The notes beneath the pieces are model-generated. The model was not told the DNA's origin and did not search any database. It saw only the letters and a program-made list of their open reading frames with translations. DNA of 24,069 nucleotides, taken from IMG/VR virus record IMGVR_UViG_3300034104_000826, positions 1 through 24,069 of that record. The stretch is one strand, 5' to 3'. Shown here one piece after another: positions 1 through 8,119 of the stretch (the first letter of the stretch is position 1; each line of letters begins with the position of its first letter). This DNA comes from a virus. Both the position numbers and the translations under genes were made by a program.

Positions 1-1414
1 GTTGATTATAAGTCCTAAAATAGTTTTTGTTTACAAACGATTCGCTTTCTTGATATTTAAAGTTTATTTTCTTAAATAGCTTAACTCGTTCAATATCTAT
101 TGAGTCTAAATCCGTATATTCGGTTATATCTACAATAGCTCCTTGACTATACCATAAATCTAAAGGCAATACTTGATAAACATTTTCTTCTACGCCTACG
201 CAAGTCATATTGAAATCTAATAAAACACCACGTAAAAAATCCTCAACTTTCATATCTGGAACAACGTTATTTAAATTCACGTTTCCTGTTAGTGCTGTTT
301 GAACTGTACTTATTTGCGCTATATTACTTAATCCTTGATTGCTTGTTATTTGATAAATAATATTTAAATCAACATTCATAGGTGCTGTTGCTCTTAACTT
401 AAATGTTAATTTAGTATCTAAACCAATTGTATTTTGAAAAGATACGTTTCCGAAATTGCCAGTAGTATCTTCAGTTATTGTTTGGTTGTAGTTCCCATCT
501 TGGAAAACATCAATATAAAAAGTCCCTGCTGCCGATAAATTTAAAACCTCAAAATATACTGTATGCGTTTGAGTTGGTATCGGTGCGTATTTTATATTAA
601 TATAATCTTCGTAAATATTTACATATTCAAGTGAAGAAGGGTCAGGAATATCAGGGTCTGCAATAACAGTTGCTATAATTTGGTCTATTAAAATATCAGA
701 TTGTTCACTTACCCAAGTATATTCATTCGTGTTTTTGCCCCATAAAAACAACCTTGTAAATCTTTGGTCATTAAAAAAAGAACTTTGAAATGTTATTCCG
801 TATTTATCTTCAATAGCTTCAAATATCTTACTTACTTTGACAGCAGGAAAAAGTTCATCGTATTGGATAGCATGAGCGTTTTGCGTTATGTCTTGCGCTC
901 CATGAAAATAAGTCCATAACCTTGTACTTGCAATTAACGGATAGCGAACATCGTAATCTGTTGACGTGTCAGTTATTCTATTATAAATATTAGTTCCAGT
1001 AAAGGCAAATTCTAAACTACTAAAATCTAAGTCTTTTAATTTATCCTCACCAAACTTGTCTTTTAATGAAAGTATGTCGCCATAAAATGTTATAGTGTAG
1101 CTTTCTACTTGTCCGTTTTTTAAGTTAGACTTTTCAAGTTGTATTTTACCACGTCTAAAAAAAGTAAGGTCTATTTCTATAAATGCTGAACGCCTTATAT
1201 TAGGATCTATTGTTGGGTTTACGTCCGATTGATAAAAGTGTTCAAATATCTCGTTGTTATGAGGCGTAGCAGGAACGGTGAAACTTTGCGAAAAGTCAGT
1301 AAATACTTTTGATATATCCGAAATGTTTTGAACGCTTGAAGTAACGTTTATTTGTTCGTCGTTGAATAACTCTACTTGAACACCCTCTATAAATACGCCT
1401 ACTATCCGATTCAT
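1..1414 (-). CDS. Phage tail protein, C-terminus outside window
   Basis: An open frame starts at ATG 1414 and stays open for 471 codons to the left edge, so the C-terminus is missing. The start overlaps the stop of the upstream tail gene as ATGA. The N-terminus (MNRIVGVFIEGVQVELF, then SKVFTDFSQSFTVPAT near residues 35-50) has the style of large tail proteins that follow the distal-tail gene in Bacteroidetes phages. I see no catalytic motif, signal peptide or membrane segment. The protein is rich in aromatic and beta-prone residues, as expected of a structural baseplate or tail-tip component. Its position at the end of a terminase-tail block supports a virion role. The precise role (distal tail, baseplate hub or fibre attachment) is not decidable here. 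The frame and tail context are certain; the function is inference. Confidence 0.75.
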   Translation of the reverse strand, partial: MNRIVGVFIEGVQVELFNDEQINVTSSVQNISDISKVFTDFSQSFTVPATPHNNEIFEHFYQSDVNPTIDPNIRRSAFIEIDLTFFRRGKIQLEKSNLKNGQVESYTITFYGDILSLKDKFGEDKLKDLDFSSLEFAFTGTNIYNRITDTSTDYDVRYPLIASTRLWTYFHGAQDITQNAHAIQYDELFPAVKVSKIFEAIEDKYGITFQSSFFNDQRFTRLFLWGKNTNEYTWVSEQSDILIDQIIATVIADPDIPDPSSLEYVNIYEDYINIKYAPIPTQTHTVYFEVLNLSAAGTFYIDVFQDGNYNQTITEDTTGNFGNVSFQNTIGLDTKLTFKLRATAPMNVDLNIIYQITSNQGLSNIAQISTVQTALTGNVNLNNVVPDMKVEDFLRGVLLDFNMTCVGVEENVYQVLPLDLWYSQGAIVDITEYTDLDSIDIERVKLFKKINFKYQESESFVNKNYFRTYNQ

Positions 1415-2487
1415 ATTACATTGTTAATTGCATTGTAAGCAAATTCAAACTCCATTTGGTAGTTAATCATTTTCGTGTTTATGCTTTTGAATAACTCCGT
1501 GCTTTGCGTGTTTAGTTTTACTGGCAAAGAATTAAGTAATATCCTTTCACTCAACATTAACTGCTTAACTATTTCTTTAAAGTCTTCACGCACCCAATCT
1601 GTATTTACTTTAATTGTTTTTTTGCCGTTTACGTTAAATGATTTTCTTTGTCCTACTAAAGTGCTGTAATTAGGAAAAGTTCCTTGCATTAAATTATAAT
1701 CCGTCTTTTCAACGCTTAACGTATCATTAGAAGCGCCGAAAAACCACGTCCTTTGCCAACCTCCATACTTGTTTACAAAGTCGCATACAATCGGAGTATA
1801 CTTACAGTTTAAATAAGGCTCAAAATATGCAGTATATAAAACAACACCTGACAAAACATAAAATATTTCTAACTTGTTTCCATCTGCATAATAAGATTGA
1901 TGAACTTTACGAACATCAATTACTGAACTATTGCTTATTGATTGAACTTGAGTTGCTCCAGTTCTTAAATTAGTCCATCTTGCGCTTACTGCTGTTGAGG
2001 TTGTAGCTACAGTTATAAAGTTACTTCTATAATCCGTGTTTGTGCTTGGATTAATATTAGAATCATAAGCATAAAAGAAAGTCCCTTCATCATGTAAAAT
2101 ATCGTAGCTTAAAGTTGGGTTATAACCTTGCTCATAATAACCAAACCCATCAAATGCTTTATAGCTTGTAGTGTCTAATAAAGTGTAAGTTGTTCCGTCT
2201 AATTTATAACGTTTTACTTGCACGTTACACCATTGAGCTGTTGGAGTAGTTGTATTGTTATTCCAGTTAGTTTGACGTTCATCAAAATTTAGGTATTCAC
2301 GAATGTAAGGTGAGATATTATAATACGTGTTTACGTTGTTTGAAGCTGGAATTAATTTGCTAAGTGTATATTGAGGGTCTGTTGGAGCTGAACCAGTGCC
2401 ATTCCAAATTCTTAATTCTATCTTTGAACCTTCTTGTCCAGATTCGGCTATTGTTACTATAAAAGGTGAACGTGCAAAAATACTCAT
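1411..2487 (-). CDS. Phage tail structural protein (358 aa)
   Basis: A 358-residue protein with no enzymatic motif. It starts MSIFARSPFIVTI and contains GGWQRTWFFGAS at about residues 242-253, then GQRKSFNVNGKKTIKVNT and the conserved-looking ending NTKMINYQMEFEFAYN. I recognise this as a tail protein type recurring in Bacteroidetes phages just before a large tail protein. Its start overlaps the stop of the gp10-like gene as ATGA and its stop overlaps the next start as ATGA, so the three genes look translationally coupled. Many Thr, Ser, Asn and Tyr residues and few charges suggest an extended beta-rich virion component. A distal-tail-like role is possible but is inferred from position only. 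Confidence 0.7.
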   Translation of the reverse strand: MSIFARSPFIVTIAESGQEGSKIELRIWNGTGSAPTDPQYTLSKLIPASNNVNTYYNISPYIREYLNFDERQTNWNNNTTTPTAQWCNVQVKRYKLDGTTYTLLDTTSYKAFDGFGYYEQGYNPTLSYDILHDEGTFFYAYDSNINPSTNTDYRSNFITVATTSTAVSARWTNLRTGATQVQSISNSSVIDVRKVHQSYYADGNKLEIFYVLSGVVLYTAYFEPYLNCKYTPIVCDFVNKYGGWQRTWFFGASNDTLSVEKTDYNLMQGTFPNYSTLVGQRKSFNVNGKKTIKVNTDWVREDFKEIVKQLMLSERILLNSLPVKLNTQSTELFKSINTKMINYQMEFEFAYNAINNVI

Positions 2488-3008
2488 TTTATATTTTTTA
2501 AGTTTTGATTTAATATTGAATTTAAAAGCGTTTCGGCGTCTAATCCGTATTTATCTATTAATACATCAGGAAGCTTTTTAAATGCTTTCTCAAATGGCTT
2601 AGTAAAGAATAAAGAAGGTTTGATTCCGTATTTTTGTATATGCGCTGCCAAAGCAAATTTAATTCCTGAACGCGAAGCGAATTTTCCACTTTTTGTTCTC
2701 GGTGCTAACCCTTTACGAACTACCCATTTATCAAAATGTCTTGGGCTTGGTCTATTTGATAAACCTGATTTATATGAATAATCTGTATTGTATTTTTTAT
2801 CTGTACCAGAAACTCCTTTATCCTGAAAGTTCCCGTAATCCTCCATGTCAAAGTAAATACCTATTGAGTTAGGAAACTCTTTAACCTCGCCTTGTATTGA
2901 TTGTGCTAATTTACCAGACGAGTTTTTATTTTGGCGTTTAAGTTCGGCTTTTGCTTCCTTAACAACCTCATCTCTGAATTTCTCTAAAGCCTTTAGAACT
3001 TCACTCAT
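2484..3008 (-). CDS. HK97 gp10-like / minor tail protein
   Basis: About 174 residues, starting at ATG 3008 (MSEVLKALEKFRDEV), which overlaps the upstream stop as TGATG. A TTG two codons upstream is in frame but less likely. A basic amphipathic N-terminal helix is followed by SGKLAQSIQG and IGIYFDMEDYGNFQDKGVSG, where the tyrosine/glycine-rich stretch with FQDKG resembles the YxxxxEfGT region of HK97 gp10-like proteins acting at the head-tail or tail-completion interface. The C-terminus has PSLFFTKPFEKAF, matching the usual PRPFLRPAL-type ending of the family. Its place between a tail-completion-like gene and tail genes fits a neck or tail-terminator protein. Family assignment is by pattern only. 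Confidence 0.6.
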   Translation of the reverse strand: MSEVLKALEKFRDEVVKEAKAELKRQNKNSSGKLAQSIQGEVKEFPNSIGIYFDMEDYGNFQDKGVSGTDKKYNTDYSYKSGLSNRPSPRHFDKWVVRKGLAPRTKSGKFASRSGIKFALAAHIQKYGIKPSLFFTKPFEKAFKKLPDVLIDKYGLDAETLLNSILNQNLKNIK

Positions 3009-3463
3009 CAGCAAATTGTCATTGAGTTAGGAACTAAAATATCTAAGGTCATTGTCCAACCTGCTAAATAGTTTTCAAATCTTTCTGCAAATGGTTCTAC
3101 TGTTGCGTTGCCGTCAACCATAAAATTATCGCTGAATAAGTCTCCACGTCTTAGACTTTCGTAAAGTCTATTTTGAACAGCAAACATTGTATTTAAAACG
3201 TCTTGTTCGTTATTGTCTCCGATAAATATATTCGTGTTTTCGTTCTTTGAAATGTCAACAATATCCATACATAAAATAGATACATTAAAACGAATGATAT
3301 TATTTTCAATTGAACTTGAATTAACTATCAAATGAGCCAACGGAAAAATAGTTTGCTTAGATAAATCAACCGCAAATATATCGCCTTCAGTAACCGTATT
3401 AATAAACGCGTCGTTATCGAAGTGTCCTTTTAAAGTGTCAAGTAAATTATAATAGTTACCCAT
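3008..3463 (-). CDS. Tail completion/terminator-like phage protein
   Basis: A 151-residue protein beginning MGNYYNLLDTLKGHF, with TEGDIFAVDLSKQTIFPLAHLIVN in the first third, NEQDVLNTMFAVQNRL in the middle and ENYLAGWTMTLDILVPN at the end. This pattern occurs in small Bacteroidetes phage proteins encoded among neck and tail genes, with the mixed alpha/beta arrangement expected of tail-terminator (gpU-like) proteins. Its stop overlaps the start of the gp10-like gene (TGATG). It has no signal peptide or membrane segment. The upstream gap of 30 bases holds no clear promoter. The virion role is inferred from neighbours and resemblance; exact function unknown. Confidence 0.6.
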   Translation of the reverse strand: MGNYYNLLDTLKGHFDNDAFINTVTEGDIFAVDLSKQTIFPLAHLIVNSSSIENNIIRFNVSILCMDIVDISKNENTNIFIGDNNEQDVLNTMFAVQNRLYESLRRGDLFSDNFMVDGNATVEPFAERFENYLAGWTMTLDILVPNSMTIC

Positions 3464-3493
3464 GTCTCATTTTTCTTTTTAATTCGTTATTCT

Positions 3494-4225
3494 CTATTTC
3501 AGTTCTTTGTCTTTCGTAAGTAAGGTAGGTAAGGCACTTCCGTATTCCCAATTTGGTAACTTCATCAAACTTTGTAACATCTCCTTTAGCGAGTGCATAG
3601 ATTGAATTATACCATCCCCATTGCTTGTTGAACTGAGCGCGCTCTGAATAGTCGTTTGTAGCTCCTTGTTCTTCATCATCTCCTGCTCCAAAGAGATAAG
3701 CGTAGCTTGAACTAAGTCGTTTCCTAAACGATAAAAAAAAACCGAAGCAGCCATTGCAATATCTAACGGAGCGTATTTCATTAGTTCGGCAAATTCATCC
3801 GTTCCTGAATAACCCATTATTTCATACGTGCCTTGTTTCGTCTTTTTGGTTATCGGTCTGTATAAAACCGACATTGCTTTATGGAAACTTTCGACCTTAC
3901 CGATATTATGGTCTAAGTCTACATACTCACCGAAACTCATATCCTCGAGATTAGGAATGAAGCCAAACTCCATACCTTGTATTTTAAATGTTGTTTTGAA
4001 CTCCGTCTTTTGCTGGAATAGTTCGTTAAAATGATTCGCTAACCCAACAACATCGCTCCATTTAATCTTTAATACGTCTTTCATATTTAAACCGCAGAAA
4101 ATCTCAATAGACTTTTGTGCTATTAACTCTTCATCGTTTGAACCCTCAACAAGTTTTATAAACTTTTGATAGTTCATTAATGGAATTTCACTTAAACTTG
4201 TAGGAATTACTATTTCCGTTGTCAT
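3494..4225 (-). CDS. Phage tail-region protein, possible tail assembly chaperone (243 aa)
   Basis: A 243-residue soluble protein. Early residues (MTTEIVIPTSLSEIPLMNYQKF) lead into an acidic, helix-rich body with FKIQGMEFGFIPNLEDMSFGEYVDLD near residues 80-105, HKAMSVLYRPIT near 114-125, then MKYAPLDIAMAASVFFYRLGNDL. I recognise this as a protein common in Bacteroidetes phage tail modules, usually upstream of tail genes. Size and position are compatible with the tail-assembly-chaperone slot (lambda gpG analogue). I looked for the frameshifted second product usual for that slot: no long overlapping minus-strand frame lies at the 3' end, which makes the analogy uncertain. No membrane segment. 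Confidence 0.5.
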   Translation of the reverse strand: MTTEIVIPTSLSEIPLMNYQKFIKLVEGSNDEELIAQKSIEIFCGLNMKDVLKIKWSDVVGLANHFNELFQQKTEFKTTFKIQGMEFGFIPNLEDMSFGEYVDLDHNIGKVESFHKAMSVLYRPITKKTKQGTYEIMGYSGTDEFAELMKYAPLDIAMAASVFFYRLGNDLVQATLISLEQEMMKNKELQTTIQSALSSTSNGDGIIQSMHSLKEMLQSLMKLPNWEYGSALPTLLTKDKELK

Positions 4226-4237
4226 AATTATTTAACT

Positions 4238-4408
4238 TTATATTTGATAATTGTAGTAAGCTAAGGCAATATCAAACGCTTTCGCTAACATTTGAGTATG
4301 TATTCGTATTTTCATAGGATCATCAAACACTATCCTAACCCTAATACCTTTTTTTTCTAAGATGAATTTCTCAACTATGCGCACCATTAACGGTAGGTCA
4401 TCTGTCAT
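4238..4408 (-). CDS. Small conserved-style phage protein (56 aa)
   Basis: A short frame from ATG 4408 to TAA 4240-4238 encodes 56 residues: MTDDLPLMVRIVEKFILEKK, then GIRVRIVFDD and a C-terminal helix ending YYNYQI. It starts 9 bases after the terminase large-subunit stop and ends 12 bases before the next start, filling what would otherwise be a 190-base gap in a tight operon. That and the sensible amphipathic composition are the evidence that it is real. I do not recognise a family. It could be a small head- or tail-associated protein. No membrane segment or cysteines. Confidence 0.6.
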   Translation of the reverse strand: MTDDLPLMVRIVEKFILEKKGIRVRIVFDDPMKIRIHTQMLAKAFDIALAYYNYQI

Positions 4409-4417
4409 TTATGTAAA

Positions 4418-5578
4418 TTAATGAATAAAATACTGCCCATAATGAGGGTTAACTCCCAACACTTCCATTTCGTGGTAACGGATTGCGTCTATTGAGTGGT
4501 TATTAAAGTCGATAGGCTTATTAAGACGAACGCCAGTTTTATCAGTGTCCCAAATGTAACCGCGCAATTCTTTGATTAGATTAGTGCTGTTTGAGGTTAC
4601 CAAATACTCTTGGCTTTGCATTATTTGAATACCGAAGTTTATTGAGTCTTTGCCTTTTGTTACGCCTTTAATCGTCTTTCCGTATCTTCTTATTTCTTCG
4701 ATTGACTTAGGTTCTGAGCTGTCCGCATAAATTGGTACGTTACCAGGTAGCACTTTAGCTATGTCGCTGTTTATCATTCCTGTTTTGTAAACAAGTTCGT
4801 TTAAGATTCTTTGACCATTCCATGTATAAACTTCAACGGCTGCTGTTGGGTCGTTTGTATATCCAAAGTCAAGTCCTATTCCTATCAATCTCGCATCACT
4901 TGGAACTTTGTCTATTTGTTTCCAGTTGCTGAATATAACGCCTTCTAACATTCCTATTTCACCTAAACCATATACACGCCACCAATTACTCCAATAAGTG
5001 CTTGTAAGAGCTTTTTCTCTATTCTTTTCTATTTGGTCAATAATTGACTTGTCAAGAGCTTCGTTGTCTTTGTAGGTTAGAATTATAAAGTCTGCATCAG
5101 GTTCGTCTTTTAGTTCGGTATGTACCCAGAATTCGCTGGTAGGGTTAAAATCTAAGTAAACAAATTTCTTTGTTCTAATATTAAGCTGCTGGAAACTTTC
5201 AAAGTTTACGTTGTTACATTCGTTTATAAATAGAATATCACGCCTTGCACCCCTTAATTTGTCGGGTTGGTCTGCGCTAAAAAATTCAATGTAACTGCCT
5301 TTATTAAATCGATATGTGAGACTTGACTGATTGAAATTACCTTCGTTAAAATTACCTATCCATCGCATTATTTTTATAAAATCTTTTAATGCTCCTCTTT
5401 TAATATGTGGTATTGATTCAGCAACTACCGATATTTCGCTGTTCGGGTTATCAATAGCATACTGAATTAAAAAAGTAAGTATTGTAAACGTTTTCGAACT
5501 TGAAGTTCCGCCCTGGATAATTCTAATTCTTTTTTTTAATTGTGCTATTTTTTTCTGCGCTGTTGTTTTAGTCAACAT
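4418..5578 (-). CDS. terL: Terminase large subunit (packaging ATPase/nuclease)
   Basis: A 386-residue packaging motor subunit that drives DNA into the prohead with ATP and cuts the concatemer. Walker A is GGTSSSKT at residues 23-30 and Walker B is DILFINE at 114-120, with E120 as the likely catalytic carboxylate. The C-terminal RNase H-fold nuclease shows its acidic residues in GLDFGY (D237), IYADSSEP (D286) and NHSIDAIRY (D364). Length is normal for compact TerL proteins of the phage terminase large subunit/PBSX type. The start overlaps the 3' end of the small-subunit gene by 11 bases, the classical TerS-TerL arrangement. It is separated from the portal gene by most of the window, unlike the usual TerL-portal neighbourhood. 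Confidence 0.93.
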   Translation of the reverse strand: MLTKTTAQKKIAQLKKRIRIIQGGTSSSKTFTILTFLIQYAIDNPNSEISVVAESIPHIKRGALKDFIKIMRWIGNFNEGNFNQSSLTYRFNKGSYIEFFSADQPDKLRGARRDILFINECNNVNFESFQQLNIRTKKFVYLDFNPTSEFWVHTELKDEPDADFIILTYKDNEALDKSIIDQIEKNREKALTSTYWSNWWRVYGLGEIGMLEGVIFSNWKQIDKVPSDARLIGIGLDFGYTNDPTAAVEVYTWNGQRILNELVYKTGMINSDIAKVLPGNVPIYADSSEPKSIEEIRRYGKTIKGVTKGKDSINFGIQIMQSQEYLVTSNSTNLIKELRGYIWDTDKTGVRLNKPIDFNNHSIDAIRYHEMEVLGVNPHYGQYFIH

Positions 5579-5918
5579 CTATATCAAGTTTATTAAATAT
5601 AGGTTTTTCAGCTTCTTCGGTTACCGTGTGGTTCATTGCCAATTTACGTAGCTCTTCAGGTGAAGCAATCAGTTTCATTAACGCCATTTGTAAAGCTGGT
5701 GCGTTTGACTTATACCATTTTGAACGCATTGAAACTTTTAATTCAGTTCTGTTTTGGTTTAATAATTCTTTTAGCTCCTCCGATTTTTCCATTTCCCAAG
5801 CATAAAATGTACTGGAGGAAATAGGAAGGTAGGCTATAATATCATCAAAAAAAAACAATCGGTGTTTAACAATCATTTCTTTTGCTTGTTCGTATATCTT
5901 TTTTTTATCGTATCCCAT
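5568..5918 (-). CDS. terS: Terminase small subunit-like protein
   Basis: A 116-residue protein directly upstream of and overlapping terL. The N-terminus (KKIYEQAKEMIVKHRLFFFDDIIAYL) followed by PISSSTFYAWEMEKSEELKELL reads as a helix-turn-helix followed by an oligomerisation helix, the usual layout of small terminases that bind pac/cos DNA and regulate TerL. The C-terminus is acidic (EEAEKPIFNKLDIDVD), as expected for the TerL-contacting tail. Identification rests on position, size and HTH character, since small terminases are poorly conserved. It starts 21 bases after the folE stop, so packaging genes share a transcript with the base-modification cassette. Confidence 0.8.
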   Translation of the reverse strand: MGYDKKKIYEQAKEMIVKHRLFFFDDIIAYLPISSSTFYAWEMEKSEELKELLNQNRTELKVSMRSKWYKSNAPALQMALMKLIASPEELRKLAMNHTVTEEAEKPIFNKLDIDVD

Positions 5919-5939
5919 TGTACGTTGTAATTTCGTTGT

Positions 5940-6485
5940 TTATTTTATTAAATTTAAAAATTCATTACGAGCGTTTAAATCAGTTTTGAATACTCCTAAC
6001 ATTTTGGATGTTGATGTCCATGTATCATGTTTTTTAACGCCTCGCATACACATACAAAGGTGCTGCGCCTTTAAATGAACTGCTACTCCTTTTGGATTAA
6101 GTTCGTTTTGTAATCGTTCTGCAATTTGTGATGTTATTCTTTCTTGGTTTTGAAAACGATTTGCGTATAAATCAACCGTTCGTGCTAATTTACTTAAACC
6201 TACTATTTTTTCATTAGGAATATAAGCTACGTCAGCAGTACCAAAAAATGGTGCAGTATGGTGTTCACATATCGAATAAAAAGGAATATTTGTTTGAATT
6301 ATCATTTCATCAGTTCCTTCAGCATCAAAAGTTGTAAAATTAAATTCCTTTGGTTCTAAAAATTCACGCATAAATTTGATGTAACGCTTTGGTGTATCTT
6401 TTAAACCTTCTCGATTAGTATCTTCTCCTAAATGTTCTAAAATAGCTTTAAAATGCCATTCAGGGCTGTTTATAATATATTCCAT
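5940..6485 (-). CDS. folE: GTP cyclohydrolase I
   Basis: A 181-residue GTP cyclohydrolase I, converting GTP to 7,8-dihydroneopterin triphosphate, the entry step to 7-deazaguanine (and folate) synthesis. Family signatures are present: EGLKDTP (residues 26-32), SICEHH (71-76) and QHLCMCMRGV (141-150). The expected zinc ligands are C73, H76 and C144. GLSKLAR at 96-102 is the conserved substrate-pocket segment. It overlaps the end of queE by 16 bases and is the last gene of the modification cassette before the terminase genes. With queD, queE, queC and a DpdA-like gene next to it, it most likely supplies the DNA-modification pathway rather than folate. Catalytic residues are intact. Confidence 0.95.
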   Translation of the reverse strand: MEYIINSPEWHFKAILEHLGEDTNREGLKDTPKRYIKFMREFLEPKEFNFTTFDAEGTDEMIIQTNIPFYSICEHHTAPFFGTADVAYIPNEKIVGLSKLARTVDLYANRFQNQERITSQIAERLQNELNPKGVAVHLKAQHLCMCMRGVKKHDTWTSTSKMLGVFKTDLNARNEFLNLIK

Positions 6486-7072
6486 ATTTTATGATTTTGA
6501 AGTGATAATTTCCATTTTGGATTTTGTATACATAAGTCAATGCAATGTTTTAAATTATCCGTGTTTATGTTAAAACCATCTGAATGCGGACTTAACCAAT
6601 AATGATTTGCTTGTATACTTGGTTCGGGAATAGATTGACCTTTATGTCTTACATAACGTAATTCACTTACTCCGTTTTGAAAGTTTTTTTTTATTACGTG
6701 TTCTGCTACCTTTGGAGAAACACAGATAAAATCTAAGCCTTCGGGTGCAGGATGAAGACCGCTTGTTTCTACTGCTTGATAATATCCGTTTTGTTTAAAA
6801 TAACAAATAATTTCAAAAGTTAATTGGTCTAAAGGTTCACCACCAGTCCAAGTAATTTCTTTACATCCATTTGCGTTTTCACTAATCCAATTTTCAATTT
6901 CTTGGATTTTCATTTCTTTGCCGCTTTCAAATTCAGTATCGCATTTTATTCCAGCCGAAAAACAAGCATTTTTTGCTTTGCAACCTTGTAATCTTATAAA
7001 TATTGTTGGCGTTCCTATTCTGGCTCCCTCACCTTGAAGGGAATAAAAAATTTCACTTACTTTTAATTTCAT
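6470..7072 (-). CDS. queE: 7-carboxy-7-deazaguanine synthase (radical SAM)
   Basis: A 200-residue QueE-type radical SAM enzyme, converting 6-carboxytetrahydropterin to 7-carboxy-7-deazaguanine (CDG). The opening SEIFYSLQGEGARIGTPTIFIRLQGC is diagnostic. WTGGEP (residues 75-80) is the SAM-binding GGE motif, and LSPHSDG near 156-162 and SLQNHKIWNIL at the end match the family's C-terminus. The Fe-S cysteines are C31, C37 and C44, a CX5CX6C spacing instead of the classical CX3CX2C. QueE proteins with enlarged cluster loops are known, so this looks functional but divergent. It overlaps queD by 20 bases and folE by 16, in one operon. Confidence 0.92.
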   Translation of the reverse strand: MKLKVSEIFYSLQGEGARIGTPTIFIRLQGCKAKNACFSAGIKCDTEFESGKEMKIQEIENWISENANGCKEITWTGGEPLDQLTFEIICYFKQNGYYQAVETSGLHPAPEGLDFICVSPKVAEHVIKKNFQNGVSELRYVRHKGQSIPEPSIQANHYWLSPHSDGFNINTDNLKHCIDLCIQNPKWKLSLQNHKIWNIL

Positions 7073-7460
7073 AAATAACGTTTGAAGATTCTGTTTCTGC
7101 TAATTGTATTTCGGTTATTTTTAAACCTGTTTCGTTTTGTATTCGTGTAAATAACCAAATTGCCATGTTTTCTGCTGAGGTTTCAAAAGGTAGTTTTTTA
7201 ATTGGTTCATTTGCTAACTCCAAAACAAACACCAGTGGGTCGTTTTCATATAATAAAAACCAGTGACAATATTCTTTTATAATTGGTTCAACCAATTTAT
7301 CAATATCTGAAAATAAAAATGTAATTCCTCCTTCGTTAATTTGTTCAAATTTAAACTTACATTTTACTTTGTAAGTATGCCCGTGAATGCGACCACATTT
7401 TTCACCACCAGCTTTATTTCTATGCGCTGCGTAAAAGTGATATTTTTTTTCTATTATCAT
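7053..7460 (-). CDS. queD: 6-carboxytetrahydropterin synthase
   Basis: A 135-residue QueD/PTPS-family enzyme turning dihydroneopterin triphosphate into 6-carboxy-5,6,7,8-tetrahydropterin. Counting from ATG 7460, the zinc histidines are H13 (AAHR), H26 and H28 (HGHTYKVK), and C22 in EKCGRIHGH is the catalytic cysteine. FSDIDKLVEPII and ETSAENMAIWLF are the expected second-half motifs, and LAETESSNVIY supplies the conserved acidic substrate-binding residue. I chose ATG 7460 because it overlaps the queC stop as ATGA, like other junctions here; an ATG two codons upstream (7466) is also in frame. It acts as part of the folE-queD-queE-queC set. Confidence 0.93.
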   Translation of the reverse strand: MIIEKKYHFYAAHRNKAGGEKCGRIHGHTYKVKCKFKFEQINEGGITFLFSDIDKLVEPIIKEYCHWFLLYENDPLVFVLELANEPIKKLPFETSAENMAIWLFTRIQNETGLKITEIQLAETESSNVIYEIKSK

Positions 7461-8119
7461 AACCATCCTTTTTGTTTTGCTTCATAATAACCTTTAACTC
7501 TTAATTCAGTTGCTGGATTATTATTTAATCCATAACCCCACTCATTTTTTATCATATTTCCATTATAATCTGTTAATGTATCATTTATTATTACATCTAA
7601 ACAATTCAAATCTTTTGCCATTTTCCATGTTTCTGCTTTATTCAAATACATTAAAGGAGTGTGTATTTTAACGTCTCCAATTCCCAATCCGAGGCTCAAA
7701 GATAATTCAATTGCATCAATAGTTGTCTGTCTGCAATCTGGGTATCCTGAGTAATCCGTTTGACACACTCCCGTAACTATATTATTTGCTCTAATTTCAG
7801 CACAATAAGAACCTGCAATAGTCAAAAATAAAATATTTCTTCCAGCTGTAAAACTTGCTGGTAATTCTTGATTAATTTTACTTTTTTTATTGTGATTTGT
7901 GTTTTCTGTTAAACTACTCGGCGCAAGTAAATTTTTTACGTCAAATATTTTATAATTAACATCAATATTATTCGCTATTTTTTGAGCCTGTATTAATTCT
8001 TGTTTATGCATTTGTCCGTAATCAAATCCAATAGCATAAATCTCTTTAAAATGTTTTTTTGCCCAATATAAACAGGTTGTTGAGTCCTGACCTCCGCTTA
8101 ATAAAATTACTGTTTTCAT
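7457..8119 (-). CDS. queC: QueC-like 7-cyano-7-deazaguanine synthase lacking the zinc cysteines
   Basis: A 220-residue PP-loop ATPase of the QueC family, which converts CDG to preQ0 with ATP and ammonia. The nucleotide-binding loop SGGQDS is at residues 8-13, GRNILFLT at 93-100, QTDYSGYPDCR at 110-120 and TPLMYLNKAETW at 144-155. The family normally ends with TLTCYNG followed by GCGxCxxC, four cysteines binding structural zinc. Here the region reads TLTDYNG (D184), GYG (Y196), NNN (199-201) and PAT (T204), so all four cysteines are gone while the surrounding sequence (ELR at 205-207, then VKGYY) still aligns. The product could be unchanged or altered. The start overlaps the DpdA-like stop as ATGA. 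Confidence 0.9.
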   Translation of the reverse strand: MKTVILLSGGQDSTTCLYWAKKHFKEIYAIGFDYGQMHKQELIQAQKIANNIDVNYKIFDVKNLLAPSSLTENTNHNKKSKINQELPASFTAGRNILFLTIAGSYCAEIRANNIVTGVCQTDYSGYPDCRQTTIDAIELSLSLGLGIGDVKIHTPLMYLNKAETWKMAKDLNCLDVIINDTLTDYNGNMIKNEWGYGLNNNPATELRVKGYYEAKQKGWL

